From: Actinoallomurus iriomotensis
GTDB lineage: Bacteria; Actinomycetota; Actinomycetes; Streptosporangiales; Streptosporangiaceae
NCBI RefSeq assembly: GCF_030269445.1
Contig: NZ_BSTJ01000010.1
Location: 366,024-430,023 of the forward strand
Reading direction: 5' to 3'
Length of the DNA stretch: 64,000 bases
Shown: in pieces, positions 24,611 through 31,929 of the stretch
Layout: every line of letters begins with the position of its first letter
Numbering within the stretch: the stretch's first letter is position 1
Made by a program: the position numbers and the translations under genes
Notes under the pieces: model-generated
Seen by the model: only the letters and a program-made list of their open reading frames with translations
Databases searched by the model: none
Told to the model about the DNA's origin: nothing

Positions 24611-25024
24611 TCACCTGAAGTAGAGCGCACTGGTCGAGTAAAGGTCTGGCCGATATCGATCGATCTGCACAAGGTGCGTGCCGCTCCTGTTCAACTCATG
24701 GCGCATTGTCACGCTCCATGCGTCGAGTTGATCTTCCCCGAAGCAGTACACATCTGGCCTGAATCGCAACGTGCTCCGCATGTCGACGTCGGGATCGGGA
24801 GCGCCGACGACCACATCGTGGACGAGGTCGGTACGTAGAATATTGGCCTTGCGCATCTGATGCGGCATGATCGGATCGCGTAGCTTGAGTCTTTTTACGG
24901 TAATGTCGTGCACCAGGAATACGGTCAGTCTGCCGTAGTCGTTGCATCGCTCGAGAAAGTGTAAATGTCCAGGGTGTAACGGGCCGTCAAATGTTCCCCA
25001 GGTGGCTACCCTCCTGCTGGTCAT
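24611..25024 (-). CDS. Cytidylyltransferase-family protein (HIGH-motif nucleotidyltransferase)
   Basis: This 137-aa nucleotidyltransferase has the TagD/RfaE-C signature GTFDGPLHPGHLHFLERC (HxGH motif at residues 17-20), then FLVHDITVKRLKLRDPIMPHQMRKANILRT and a C-terminal DLYSTSALYFR in place of the RTxGISTT motif. Such enzymes join CTP or ATP to a phosphorylated polyol or sugar. The ATG at 25024 starts 5 nt after a TAGGAT box, so the transcript may be leaderless. It is the first gene of the island and precedes the HAD, TIR-toroid and cupin genes in the same direction. Confidence 0.83.
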   Translation of the reverse strand: MTSRRVATWGTFDGPLHPGHLHFLERCNDYGRLTVFLVHDITVKRLKLRDPIMPHQMRKANILRTDLVHDVVVGAPDPDVDMRSTLRFRPDVYCFGEDQLDAWSVTMRHELNRSGTHLVQIDRYRPDLYSTSALYFR

Positions 25025-25029
25025 GGCTG

Positions 25030-25035
25030 ATCCTA
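25030..25035 (-). promoter_or_regulatory. Candidate -10 box of the TIR island, leaderless start
   Basis: TAGGAT on the minus strand ends 5 nt before the ATG of the cytidylyltransferase gene, as expected for a leaderless actinobacterial mRNA. The -35 is weak. Confidence 0.35.
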
Positions 25036-25175
25036 CGACGCGACCCCCGATCTCCGTCCGCGCTCGCTGAACCGCATCGGCTCGACGGTCCGCTCGCCAT
25101 TTCGTTGATCGGTCCCGAGACCCGTGGACTGCTTGCGCCGGCGTGCTCAACGTTGTCGGCCGGCACGGACGGTTC

Positions 25176-26087
25176 TCAGACGCCGACGAATCGCAGCAGC
25201 ACGTGCAGGTCGTGTACGGCGTCGGACAGGGACCAGATCGCGGTGCCCAGCACGGCCGCGGTCGCCAGGGCCGGGATGGCGCGCATCGCCGCCGGCGGTC
25301 CCAGCAGGGCGGCGACGCGGCGGGGGACCGGGCCCGCGCCGCGGATGCCGAGCGCGGCGTTCTCTGGGCGGCCCCGGCCCCGGCCGGCGGCCAGCGCGGC
25401 CTTGCCGACCGCGTGTGCGACGCGTCGGCGGTCGCCGGTGACCGCCGCGGCGCGCTCGTCGGCCCAGCGTTCGACGGTGTAGGCGACGGCCGTGGCGAGC
25501 GGGCGCAGCAGGGGATTGGCGGCGGCGCCGAGCTGGGCGAGGGCGACGAAGGCGTAGTGGTGGCCGGCGAGGTGCGTGCGCTCGTGCGCGAGCAGGATGG
25601 CGCGTTCGCCCGGGTCGAGGGTGTCGAGCATGCCGGTGGAGACGACGACGCGGCCGGGCAGCCCCGGGAGCGCGTACGCGTCCGGCACCGGGTCCTCGAC
25701 GATCACCAGGTCGTCCGTGGCGGCCAGGCATGCGGCGTCCATGGCGGCGCGCGTCAGGGTCCGGCAGCGGAGGGTGAACAGGCGCACGGCGGCGACGGTG
25801 GCCAGGGCGAGCAGCAGGCCCGCGGCGACCGCGACGGACAGCTCGACCGGGTCCCGGCGCGCGGCGAGGCGGAGCGACCACTGCCCGAGGGCGGCCAGCG
25901 GTGGGACGCGCAGCAGGCCGGTGAGGGCGAGCAGCCCCAGAGAGAAGGTGCCGGCGGCGGCCAGCACGAGCGCGGAGAGGGTGAGCAGCCAGGTGGCCAG
26001 GCGAGGTTCGCAGCGCGCGGCCAGCAGCCGGGCGCCGGGCGCGGCGAGCAGCGTGAGCAGCAGCGGCAGGTAGACGGCGACGCGCAT
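25176..26087 (-). CDS. M56 (BlaR1-like) membrane metallopeptidase (copy 2)
   Basis: This 303-aa membrane peptidase is paralogous to the one at 20783-21619. It has N-terminal TM segments (VYLPLLLTLLAAPGA, LATWLLTLSALVLAAAGTFSLGLL, ELSVAVAAGLLLALATVAAV), the site ILLAHERTHLAGHH (HExxH), then YTVERWADERAAAVTGDRRRVAHAVGKAAL and PVPRRVAALLGPP, both closely shared with copy 1. There is no sensor domain outside. It follows the BlaI copy 2 gene after a 325-bp gap that holds a tandem repeat, unlike copy 1, where the genes overlap. Confidence 0.88.
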   Translation of the reverse strand: MRVAVYLPLLLTLLAAPGARLLAARCEPRLATWLLTLSALVLAAAGTFSLGLLALTGLLRVPPLAALGQWSLRLAARRDPVELSVAVAAGLLLALATVAAVRLFTLRCRTLTRAAMDAACLAATDDLVIVEDPVPDAYALPGLPGRVVVSTGMLDTLDPGERAILLAHERTHLAGHHYAFVALAQLGAAANPLLRPLATAVAYTVERWADERAAAVTGDRRRVAHAVGKAALAAGRGRGRPENAALGIRGAGPVPRRVAALLGPPAAMRAIPALATAAVLGTAIWSLSDAVHDLHVLLRFVGV

Positions 26088-26168
26088 CGCGGGTCCTAAA
26101 GGTTCCGTCCGAGGGCAGGGACGCGACCGCCGCGGCGAGACGTCACCCGGACGCCGTGTCGCAGGGCG

Positions 26169-26391
26169 GCGGGGCGGTGCGACAGGCCTCGGGCGTGTGC
26201 CGGAGTTCGGTGCGGGGTGGTGGGGTGGTGTGGCTCATGGTCGCGGGAGTCGGCCCGGTTCGCCCGGCGATCGGCGGGGCGGTGCGACGGGTCTTGGGGG
26301 TGGGTCAGGGGTCGGTGCGGGGTGGTGGGGTGGTGTGGCTCATGGTCGCGGGAGTCGGCCCGGTTCGCCCGGCGATCGGCGGTGGCGCGGC
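26169..26391. repeat. 105-bp tandem direct repeat, about two copies
   Basis: A block of 71 bp at 26207-26277 recurs exactly at 26312-26382 (period 105 bp), and the flanking GGGGCGGTGCGAC (26171-26183 and 26276-26288) shows that the whole 105-bp unit is duplicated with some change. It lies between the BlaI and M56 genes of copy 2. A reading frame through it on the minus strand codes for a repetitive Arg/His/Pro peptide and is not accepted as a gene. Confidence 0.9.
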
Positions 26392-26412
26392 GAGGCGGCG
26401 GATGGGACACCG

Positions 26413-26787
26413 CTAGCGGCCGGGGTCGAGAAGTTGCCGGATCAGGTCCTCGTCGTCGGCCGTCAGGTCACCGACGAAACGGCTGAGGACGGCCGCGCGG
26501 TCCGGTCGCTCGTCCAGATACCCGCGCATGCGCCGGGCGGCGAGTCCCGCCTCGTCGGCGACGGGTGCGTACGCGTAGGCGCGGCCGTGCTGCGTGCGGG
26601 TGAGCTGACGCTTGGCGTGCAGGCGCGTGAGGATCGTCACCACGGTGCTGTAGGCGAGGCCGCTGCCGAGGCGTTCGATGACCTGCCCGGTGGTCATCGG
26701 CCCGTCGGCCTGGTGCAGCACGGTGAGGATCTCGGCTTCGAGCTGTCCCTTGGCGCGTCGTCGGCCCTGATCGGGGGGATAGGTCAT
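26413..26787 (-). CDS. BlaI/MecI-family repressor (copy 2)
   Basis: This 124-aa winged-helix repressor is paralogous to the one at 20427-20786: GQLEAEILTVLHQADGPMTTGQVIERL, LAYSTVVTILTRLHAKRQLTR, and the dimer region RAAVLSRFVGDLTADDEDLIRQLL, which also carries the usual cleavage zone. GGGGAG lies 8 nt before the ATG. Two clear BlaI-like operators are directly upstream (26812-26848), so it is autoregulated and may also control the divergent glycosyltransferase gene. Its peptidase partner is downstream beyond a tandem repeat. Confidence 0.93.
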   Translation of the reverse strand: MTYPPDQGRRRAKGQLEAEILTVLHQADGPMTTGQVIERLGSGLAYSTVVTILTRLHAKRQLTRTQHGRAYAYAPVADEAGLAARRMRGYLDERPDRAAVLSRFVGDLTADDEDLIRQLLDPGR

Positions 26788-26811
26788 GGTTTGTGCTCCC
26801 CTGGGAGTACC

Positions 26812-26829
26812 TTCTACAGTGCTGTAGAA
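26812..26829. promoter_or_regulatory. BlaI-type operator 1, TTCTACAG-TG-CTGTAGAA
   Basis: Perfect 8-bp arms around a TG centre give the TACA/TGTA dyad typical of BlaI/MecI operators. It lies 25-42 bp upstream of the BlaI copy 2 start, in the region shared with the divergent glycosyltransferase gene. Confidence 0.75.
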
Positions 26830-26830
26830 A

Positions 26831-26848
26831 TTCTATTGCATTGTAGAA
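26831..26848. promoter_or_regulatory. BlaI-type operator 2, imperfect
   Basis: TTCTATTGCATTGTAGAA keeps both TTCTA/TAGAA ends and one perfect TTGTAGAA half. Its centre is 19 bp from that of operator 1, close to two helix turns, so two dimers could bind side by side. It also contains TAGAAT (minus strand), a possible -10. Confidence 0.6.
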
Positions 26849-26908
26849 GATGGAAGTCCGAGTGTGCCACGGGCCCGGGAGCGCGGCGCGGGCGGGGGAG
26901 GACGGGAA

Positions 26909-28108
26909 GTGCAGATCACTTTTTTGATCCACAACGCCTACGGCATCGGCGGGACGATCCGTACGACGTTGAACCTGGCCGCCGCGCTCGCCGACCGCCA
27001 CGACGTGGAGATCGTCTCCATGCTCCGCCACCGTGCGCGCCCCCGGTTCGCGGTCGATCCGCGCGTACGGCTGGTTCCGCTGGTGGACCTGCGCGAGGGC
27101 TCGCCCGACGCGGCGGACCCGCGGCTGCATGAGCCGGCCGTCGCCTTCCCGGCCGCCGAGAAGCGGTACCGGCAGTACAGCCGGCTCACCGACCTGCGAG
27201 CCGAGGAGTACCTGCGCCGCTGCACGGCCGACGTGATCATCGGCACCCGGCCCGGCGTCAACGTCTACCTCGCCCGGTTCGGCCCGCGCGGTGCGCTGCG
27301 CATCGCGCAGGAGCACCTGACCCACGACGCTCACAGCAAGAGGCTGCGCGCCGAACTGGCCCGTCACTACGCCGACCTGGACGCGGTGGTCACCACGACC
27401 GAGGCGGACGCCGCCGTCTACCGGGCGCGGATGCCGTTGCCGGGCGTCCGCGTGGTGGCCGTGCCCAACGTCGTACCGGAACCGCCGGTCCCGCCGTCGG
27501 ACGGCGCCGCGCCCGTGATCGCGGCCGCCGGGCGGCTCGTCCGCGGAAAACGCTTCGACCTGCTGATCGACGCGTACGGGCAGGTCGCCGCCAAGTACCC
27601 CGAGTGGACCCTGCGGATCTACGGCGCCGGACCGGAGCGGGAACGCCTGACCGAGCTGATCGGGGAGCGTGGCCTCGACGGGCAGGCGAGGTTGATGGGG
27701 GCGCGCTCCCCGATCGAGGCCGAGTTCGCCCAGGCCGCCATCGTCGCGTCCGCCTCCACCGCGGAGTCCTTCGGGATGACGCTGGCCGAGGCCATGCGCT
27801 GCGGGGTGCCGGTGGTGAGCACGGACTGCCCGCTGGGTCCCGCGGAGATCATCACGCCGGGGGTCGACGGCCTGCTCGTCCCGGTCGACGACGGTCAGGC
27901 CCTGGCCGGCGCGCTCCTCGAACTCGTCTCCGACGAGACGGCCCGCCGCCACATGGGGCAGGCCGCGCTGGTCTCGGCCCGGCGCTTCGACCCCGGACCC
28001 ATCGTCGGGCGGTACGAACGGCTCTTCGCGGAACTGGCCGAGAGCCGCCGCACCCGGAGCCGTTCCACGGTGTGGCGCCGGCGTCTCCGCCGCGTCCTGC
28101 GCCGCTGA
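26909..28108 (+). CDS. Glycosyltransferase, GT4-like
   Basis: This 399-aa GT-B glycosyltransferase has N-terminal FLIHNAYGIGGTIRTTLNLAAAL (acceptor-side Rossmann start), GRLVRGKRFDLLIDAYGQVAAKYPEWTLRIYGAGPERERL in the donor domain, and the E-x7-E motif in STAESFGMTLAEAMRCGVPVVSTDCPLGPAEII. The pattern is closest to enzymes that add glucose or GlcNAc to teichoic-acid-like or glycolipid acceptors. GTG at 26909 has GGAGGACGGG upstream. It is divergent from BlaI copy 2 and shares the region with two BlaI operators, so wall-stress control is possible. Confidence 0.88.
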   Translation: MQITFLIHNAYGIGGTIRTTLNLAAALADRHDVEIVSMLRHRARPRFAVDPRVRLVPLVDLREGSPDAADPRLHEPAVAFPAAEKRYRQYSRLTDLRAEEYLRRCTADVIIGTRPGVNVYLARFGPRGALRIAQEHLTHDAHSKRLRAELARHYADLDAVVTTTEADAAVYRARMPLPGVRVVAVPNVVPEPPVPPSDGAAPVIAAAGRLVRGKRFDLLIDAYGQVAAKYPEWTLRIYGAGPERERLTELIGERGLDGQARLMGARSPIEAEFAQAAIVASASTAESFGMTLAEAMRCGVPVVSTDCPLGPAEIITPGVDGLLVPVDDGQALAGALLELVSDETARRHMGQAALVSARRFDPGPIVGRYERLFAELAESRRTRSRSTVWRRRLRRVLRR

Positions 28109-28130
28109 CGGGAGCCCGTACGACGGTCGA

Positions 28131-29675
28131 TCAGCGGGCGGGCGGCGGCGGTGGCGGCGTGCCGTACGGCGGGACCGGCGGCGGGGGAGTGGCGGTCGCG
28201 GGGCGGGGCCGGTTCAGTACGTCGGTGATGCCCTCGATTCCCCGGCTGACGCCGAGACCGACCAGCGCGGCGAGGCCCACGACGAGCGTTCCGACCCAGG
28301 AGGTGGCGCCGTTGTAGGCGATGATCCACTGGAGCAGCGCGATGATCGTGACCGCGAACAGGGTGCCGAACACCCCGGCCCGGCGTCCGAAGACGCTGAC
28401 CCCGCCCAGCAGCACGGCGGCGAGGGCGAGCGTGGTCAGGCTCGAGCCCTGCGAATCGGCCGCCTGAAGACGGATGAGCATCGGAACGGCGGCCAGCCCG
28501 GCGAGGAGGCTGGATCCGGTGAGCCCGGCGACGACGCCGAGACTGCCGCGCGGGTCGGTCCACCGCGCCGGGTCGCCGGTCCTGCGGGCGGTGCCCAGCG
28601 CGGTGCGGACCCCGGGGACGAGCCACAGCGCACCGCCGCCCACCGAGACCACGAGGAAGATCCCGTACCACATGGCGGTCGAGTACGAGCTGTGGAACGG
28701 CATCGGGATCAGCACGCCATGGGTCAGCTTGAGCACGATCGCCTGGATGACGGCGGCGGCCCCGAGCGTCAGCGCCCAGGACGGCACCGACAGCACGGCG
28801 ACCAGGACGCCGAGCACGAACCCGATGAGCGTGGCGAGGACGATCGCCACGAGCACGGCGGGAAAGGTGCCCCAGCCGTGCGCGGTGGCGAGGTAGGCGG
28901 CCAGCGTGCCGGTGAAGCCGGTGATGGTCCCGGCCGCGAGGTTCGGCGAGCCGGTGCGAAAGGAGAACGCCAGCCCGGCGGCCAGCAGGCCGAGGTATCC
29001 GGCCTGGCCCAGGGCCGAGGTGACGCCGTGCGGGGAACTTCCGGCGGCCACCCCGATCATCAGGAGGACGGCGATGACCAGGAGCACGCCCTCCCAGATC
29101 AGGTGGGGGAGCAGCCGGTCACGGCCGGCGGACGCGTCCGGTGCGACCGGTGCGGTGGACGGCCGCGGCGGCGGACCGCCCGGCGCCTGATGCCCGTAGG
29201 CCCAGGCCGGCTGCGGAGGCTGGTACGGCGGCGGGGGCGGTTGCTGCGGCATCCCGGGCGGCGGAGGCGCCGCCTGTCCCTGCGCCCACCACGGTGCCGC
29301 ACCCTGCCCTGGGGGCGCACCCGGCACCCCCGCAGGCGCCTGCGGCGCGGGCTGCCCGCCCCCACCGAACGCGGGCGGTCCGGTGGTGCTGGAGGCGGGT
29401 TGTGCGGGTTGCCCGGTCCCGCCGGACGCAGGCTGTCCGGTCCCGCCGGACGTGGGTTGCCCAGCCCCGCCGGACGCGGGTTGTCCGGTGATGCCGGAGG
29501 CGGGTTGCGAGGGTTGCCCGGCTCCGCTGGAGGCGGCCTCGTGCGGGCGGTCGGTCCGGGTCGCGTCGGCCGGGCCGTCGCCGGGGCCGTCCGGACGGCC
29601 GGACGTGCGCTCGCTCTCCGCGGATCCGCCCGACGGAGACTCGTCGGCCGGGGACTCGCCGGGGGGTTGACTCAC
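28131..29675 (-). CDS. Membrane protein, sugar-ABC-permease-like, with repeat-rich N-terminus
   Basis: The protein is 514 aa from GTG 29675, which has AGGAGG 5 nt upstream. The first 200 residues are low-complexity, with degenerate GQPASGGT repeats, then PPPG-rich stretches and YQPPQPAWAYGHQ. From about 190 there are eight or more TM segments (LIWEGVLLVIAVLLMIGVAAG, YLGLLAAGLAFSF, and so on). The later TM part (LTTLALAAVLLGGVSVFGRRAGVFGTLFAVTIIALLQWI) matches the RbsC/BPD_transp_2 permease fold. No ATPase or binding protein is adjacent. A Pro-rich tail closes it. The role is unknown; it may be an ABC permease recruited for scaffolding. Confidence 0.75.
   Translation of the reverse strand: MSQPPGESPADESPSGGSAESERTSGRPDGPGDGPADATRTDRPHEAASSGAGQPSQPASGITGQPASGGAGQPTSGGTGQPASGGTGQPAQPASSTTGPPAFGGGGQPAPQAPAGVPGAPPGQGAAPWWAQGQAAPPPPGMPQQPPPPPYQPPQPAWAYGHQAPGGPPPRPSTAPVAPDASAGRDRLLPHLIWEGVLLVIAVLLMIGVAAGSSPHGVTSALGQAGYLGLLAAGLAFSFRTGSPNLAAGTITGFTGTLAAYLATAHGWGTFPAVLVAIVLATLIGFVLGVLVAVLSVPSWALTLGAAAVIQAIVLKLTHGVLIPMPFHSSYSTAMWYGIFLVVSVGGGALWLVPGVRTALGTARRTGDPARWTDPRGSLGVVAGLTGSSLLAGLAAVPMLIRLQAADSQGSSLTTLALAAVLLGGVSVFGRRAGVFGTLFAVTIIALLQWIIAYNGATSWVGTLVVGLAALVGLGVSRGIEGITDVLNRPRPATATPPPPVPPYGTPPPPPPAR
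29394..29520. repeat. 24-bp-period tandem repeat encoding GQPASGGT
   Basis: Several imperfect 24-bp units (minus-strand sense G-Q-P-A-S-G-G-T/A) lie in the disordered N-terminal part of the membrane protein gene. Such repeats may expand or shrink by slippage. Confidence 0.7.
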
Positions 29676-29825
29676 TGCCGCCTCCTCTGGAGCACGTCCA
29701 TCCGCGGACATGATTCCACCCGGGCGCGCCGATGATCGACAGATCGGCGGAAAGTGGACGCACGCCGGAAAGCCCGCCCTGGCCGCACCTCGGTCACGGC
29801 GCCGGCGGCGTCCGTAGCGGGTCGC

Positions 29826-30263
29826 TCAGTGGGGCAGTTTGACGACCGACACGAAGAAGTCGTCGATCTGGCGGACGATGCGGATGAAGTTGTCGAAGTC
29901 CACCGGCTTGGTGACGTACGCGTTCGCGTGCAGGTCGTAGCTGTTCAGGATGTCCTCGTCCGCCTCCGACGTCGTCAGCACGACAACGGGGATGGAGCGC
30001 AGGTCCGGGTCGGCCTTGATGTCGCGCAGGACCTCCCGGCCGTCCTTACGCGGCAGGTTGAGGTCGAGCAGGATCAGGTCGGGCCGGGGTGCGCCGGCGT
30101 GCGGACCCTGCCGCCGGAGGTAGGCCGTCGCCTCCTCGCCGTCGCTGACGACGTGGAGATTGTTGCTGACCTTGTTGTCGTCGAACGCCTCCTTGGTCAG
30201 GAGCACGTCACCGGGGTCGTCCTCCACGAGGAGGACCTCGATCGAGCGTGCGCCGTCAGCCAT
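29826..30263 (-). CDS. Response regulator, single REC domain (Rcp1-like), copy 1
   Basis: This is a 145-aa stand-alone receiver. It has the acid pair in [18 protein letters not shown], phospho-acceptor Asp in [15 protein letters not shown], Thr in [12 protein letters not shown] and Lys in [13 protein letters not shown]. No output domain is present, so it works by binding another protein. GGAGAG lies 5 nt before ATG 30263. It overlaps the end of the histidine kinase gene by 8 nt and is the last gene of the phosphatase-kinase-regulator operon. It is paralogous to 53153-53608. Confidence 0.94.
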   Translation of the reverse strand: MADGARSIEVLLVEDDPGDVLLTKEAFDDNKVSNNLHVVSDGEEATAYLRRQGPHAGAPRPDLILLDLNLPRKDGREVLRDIKADPDLRSIPVVVLTTSEADEDILNSYDLHANAYVTKPVDFDNFIRIVRQIDDFFVSVVKLPH

Positions 30264-31929
30264 CGTTCTCTCCAGCGGGAAGGGTCCAGCGGATGGTCGT
30301 GCCGGTACCACCGCCGGCGGTGGTACCGGAGTCGTTCGGGTCATCGGAGGCGGACGCGGAGGTGTCGAGCCAGATCCGGCCTCCGTGATGCTCGACGATC
30401 TTCTTGCACATCGCCAGGCCGATGCCCGTCCCCGTGTAGACGTCCTGGGGATGGAGGCGCTGGAAGATGAGGAAGATGCGTTCACCGTACTTGGCGTCGA
30501 TCCCGATGCCGTTGTCGGAGCAGGAGAACTCCCAGAACGCGCCGTCCCGGCGGGCGCCGATGTGCACGCGTGGCGGCTCGTCGCCGTGAAACTTGATCGC
30601 GTTGCCGATGAGGTTCTGCAGCAACTGGGTGTACTGCGTCTGGTCGCCCGGCAGCCGCGGCAGCTCGTCGGCGGTCACCTCGGCCTCGGTCTCCTCGCGC
30701 AGCTGGGCGAGGCTGAACAGCGCCCGCTCCAGGCACACCCGCAGGTCGATCGTTGCCTCGCGGCGCTCGATCCGTCCGACGCGAGAGAAGCTCAGCAGGT
30801 CGTTGATGAGCACCTGCATGCGCTTGGCGCCGTCGACCGCGAAGTCGACGTACTGCTTGCCGCGGTCGTCCAGCTTGTCGCCGTACTTCCGCTCCAGCAT
30901 CCGGCAGAAGCTGGCGACCTTCCGCAGCGGCTCCTGCAGGTCGTGGCTCGCGACGTACGCGAACTGTTCCAGCTCGGCGTTGGACCGGCGCAGCTCGGTG
31001 GCCTGTTCGTCCAGCCGGCGCCGGGCCTCGGAGGTGAAGCGCCACTCGTCGATGAGGCGCTGCCGCATGCCGTCGACGATGGCGGCCAGCTCGACGAACT
31101 CCGCCGAGCCGCGGAGTTCGAGCGAGTGGGTGAGGTCGCCCTGCGCCACCGCCCGTACGTTGGTGGCCAGTGACGACAGCGGGCGGAGCACGCCCCGCCG
31201 GATCAGCCACGTGAGACCGGCCGCCGACAGCACGGTGATCAGTACGGCCAAGGCCAGGGACCAGTAGACCTCCTCGACCCGATCGTCCAGCCGGCGGGCG
31301 AACCTCTGGTACAGGGCGGTCTGGTCCTTCTGGAGCGACGCGTTGGCGGCGCGGATCCGCGAGAAGGGCGCCTCTCCGGTGTCCGGCGCGGAGCCGCGCC
31401 GGGCGGCGAGGGGCTCGGCGTACCCGGCGCGCCAGTTCGCGGCGGCCCGGTCGAGGGCGGCGATGTCGGCGACGGAACGGCCGGAGCCGCCGACCTCGCT
31501 CAGCAGGCGCCGCATGGTGGCGGACGCACGGGCCTGTTCGGCGATCTTCTGCCGGTACGTCGCGAGCGCGGCGCGGTCGCCGGAGGCCGCGTACTGGCGG
31601 ATCGCCGTGTCCTGCTGGCCGATGGCGCCGCTCAGCTGCGACTGCAGCAGCGCCGCCGGGACGATGTGACCGGTGATGAGCTCGCGAGTGTGCGACTGGC
31701 GGTAGATCGCCGCGCCCGACTGGGCGAGGGAGGCGATGAGGAGGATCCCGAGGATCAGCCCGCCGAGCCCGAACCACTGACCGATCCGTACGCGGCCGAG
31801 CCGGCTCTTCGGCACCGTGGGCACGAACGGAGCGATGACCGGCGGATCGGCGGGCGCGGAGTCGCCCGCGTCGGGCCGGGGAGACGCGTCGTCGGTGGTC
31901 TCGGGGGCGGCGTCGCCGTCCGCGGTCAC
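30256..31929 (-). CDS. Sensor histidine kinase, CHASE3-HAMP-HisKA-HATPase, copy 1
   Basis: This is a 557-aa membrane kinase. A Pro/Asp-rich cytoplasmic start leads to TM1 ([21 protein letters not shown]), a CHASE3-like external helical sensor (about 75-210), TM2 ([20 protein letters not shown]), HAMP, then a coiled segment [12 protein letters not shown] and the phosphoacceptor H-box [18 protein letters not shown]. The ATPase domain has [10 protein letters not shown] (N box), [16 protein letters not shown] (G1) and [18 protein letters not shown] (G2). It resembles bacteriophytochrome-type kinases paired with Rcp1-like regulators. It overlaps the phosphatase gene before it (GTGA, 4 nt) and the regulator after it (8 nt). 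Confidence 0.94.
   Translation of the reverse strand: MTADGDAAPETTDDASPRPDAGDSAPADPPVIAPFVPTVPKSRLGRVRIGQWFGLGGLILGILLIASLAQSGAAIYRQSHTRELITGHIVPAALLQSQLSGAIGQQDTAIRQYAASGDRAALATYRQKIAEQARASATMRRLLSEVGGSGRSVADIAALDRAAANWRAGYAEPLAARRGSAPDTGEAPFSRIRAANASLQKDQTALYQRFARRLDDRVEEVYWSLALAVLITVLSAAGLTWLIRRGVLRPLSSLATNVRAVAQGDLTHSLELRGSAEFVELAAIVDGMRQRLIDEWRFTSEARRRLDEQATELRRSNAELEQFAYVASHDLQEPLRKVASFCRMLERKYGDKLDDRGKQYVDFAVDGAKRMQVLINDLLSFSRVGRIERREATIDLRVCLERALFSLAQLREETEAEVTADELPRLPGDQTQYTQLLQNLIGNAIKFHGDEPPRVHIGARRDGAFWEFSCSDNGIGIDAKYGERIFLIFQRLHPQDVYTGTGIGLAMCKKIVEHHGGRIWLDTSASASDDPNDSGTTAGGGTGTTIRWTLPAGENDG

Noticed and set aside
20783..26087. Beta-lactam sensing by the BlaI/M56 pairs
   Set aside because: Neither peptidase has the external penicillin-binding domain of BlaR1, and no beta-lactamase gene is in the window.
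26096..26410. Minus-strand reading frame of 104 codons between BlaI copy 2 and its peptidase
   Set aside because: It is made almost wholly of the 105-bp DNA repeat and yields an Arg/His/Pro-rich peptide; no ribosome-binding site supports the GTG.
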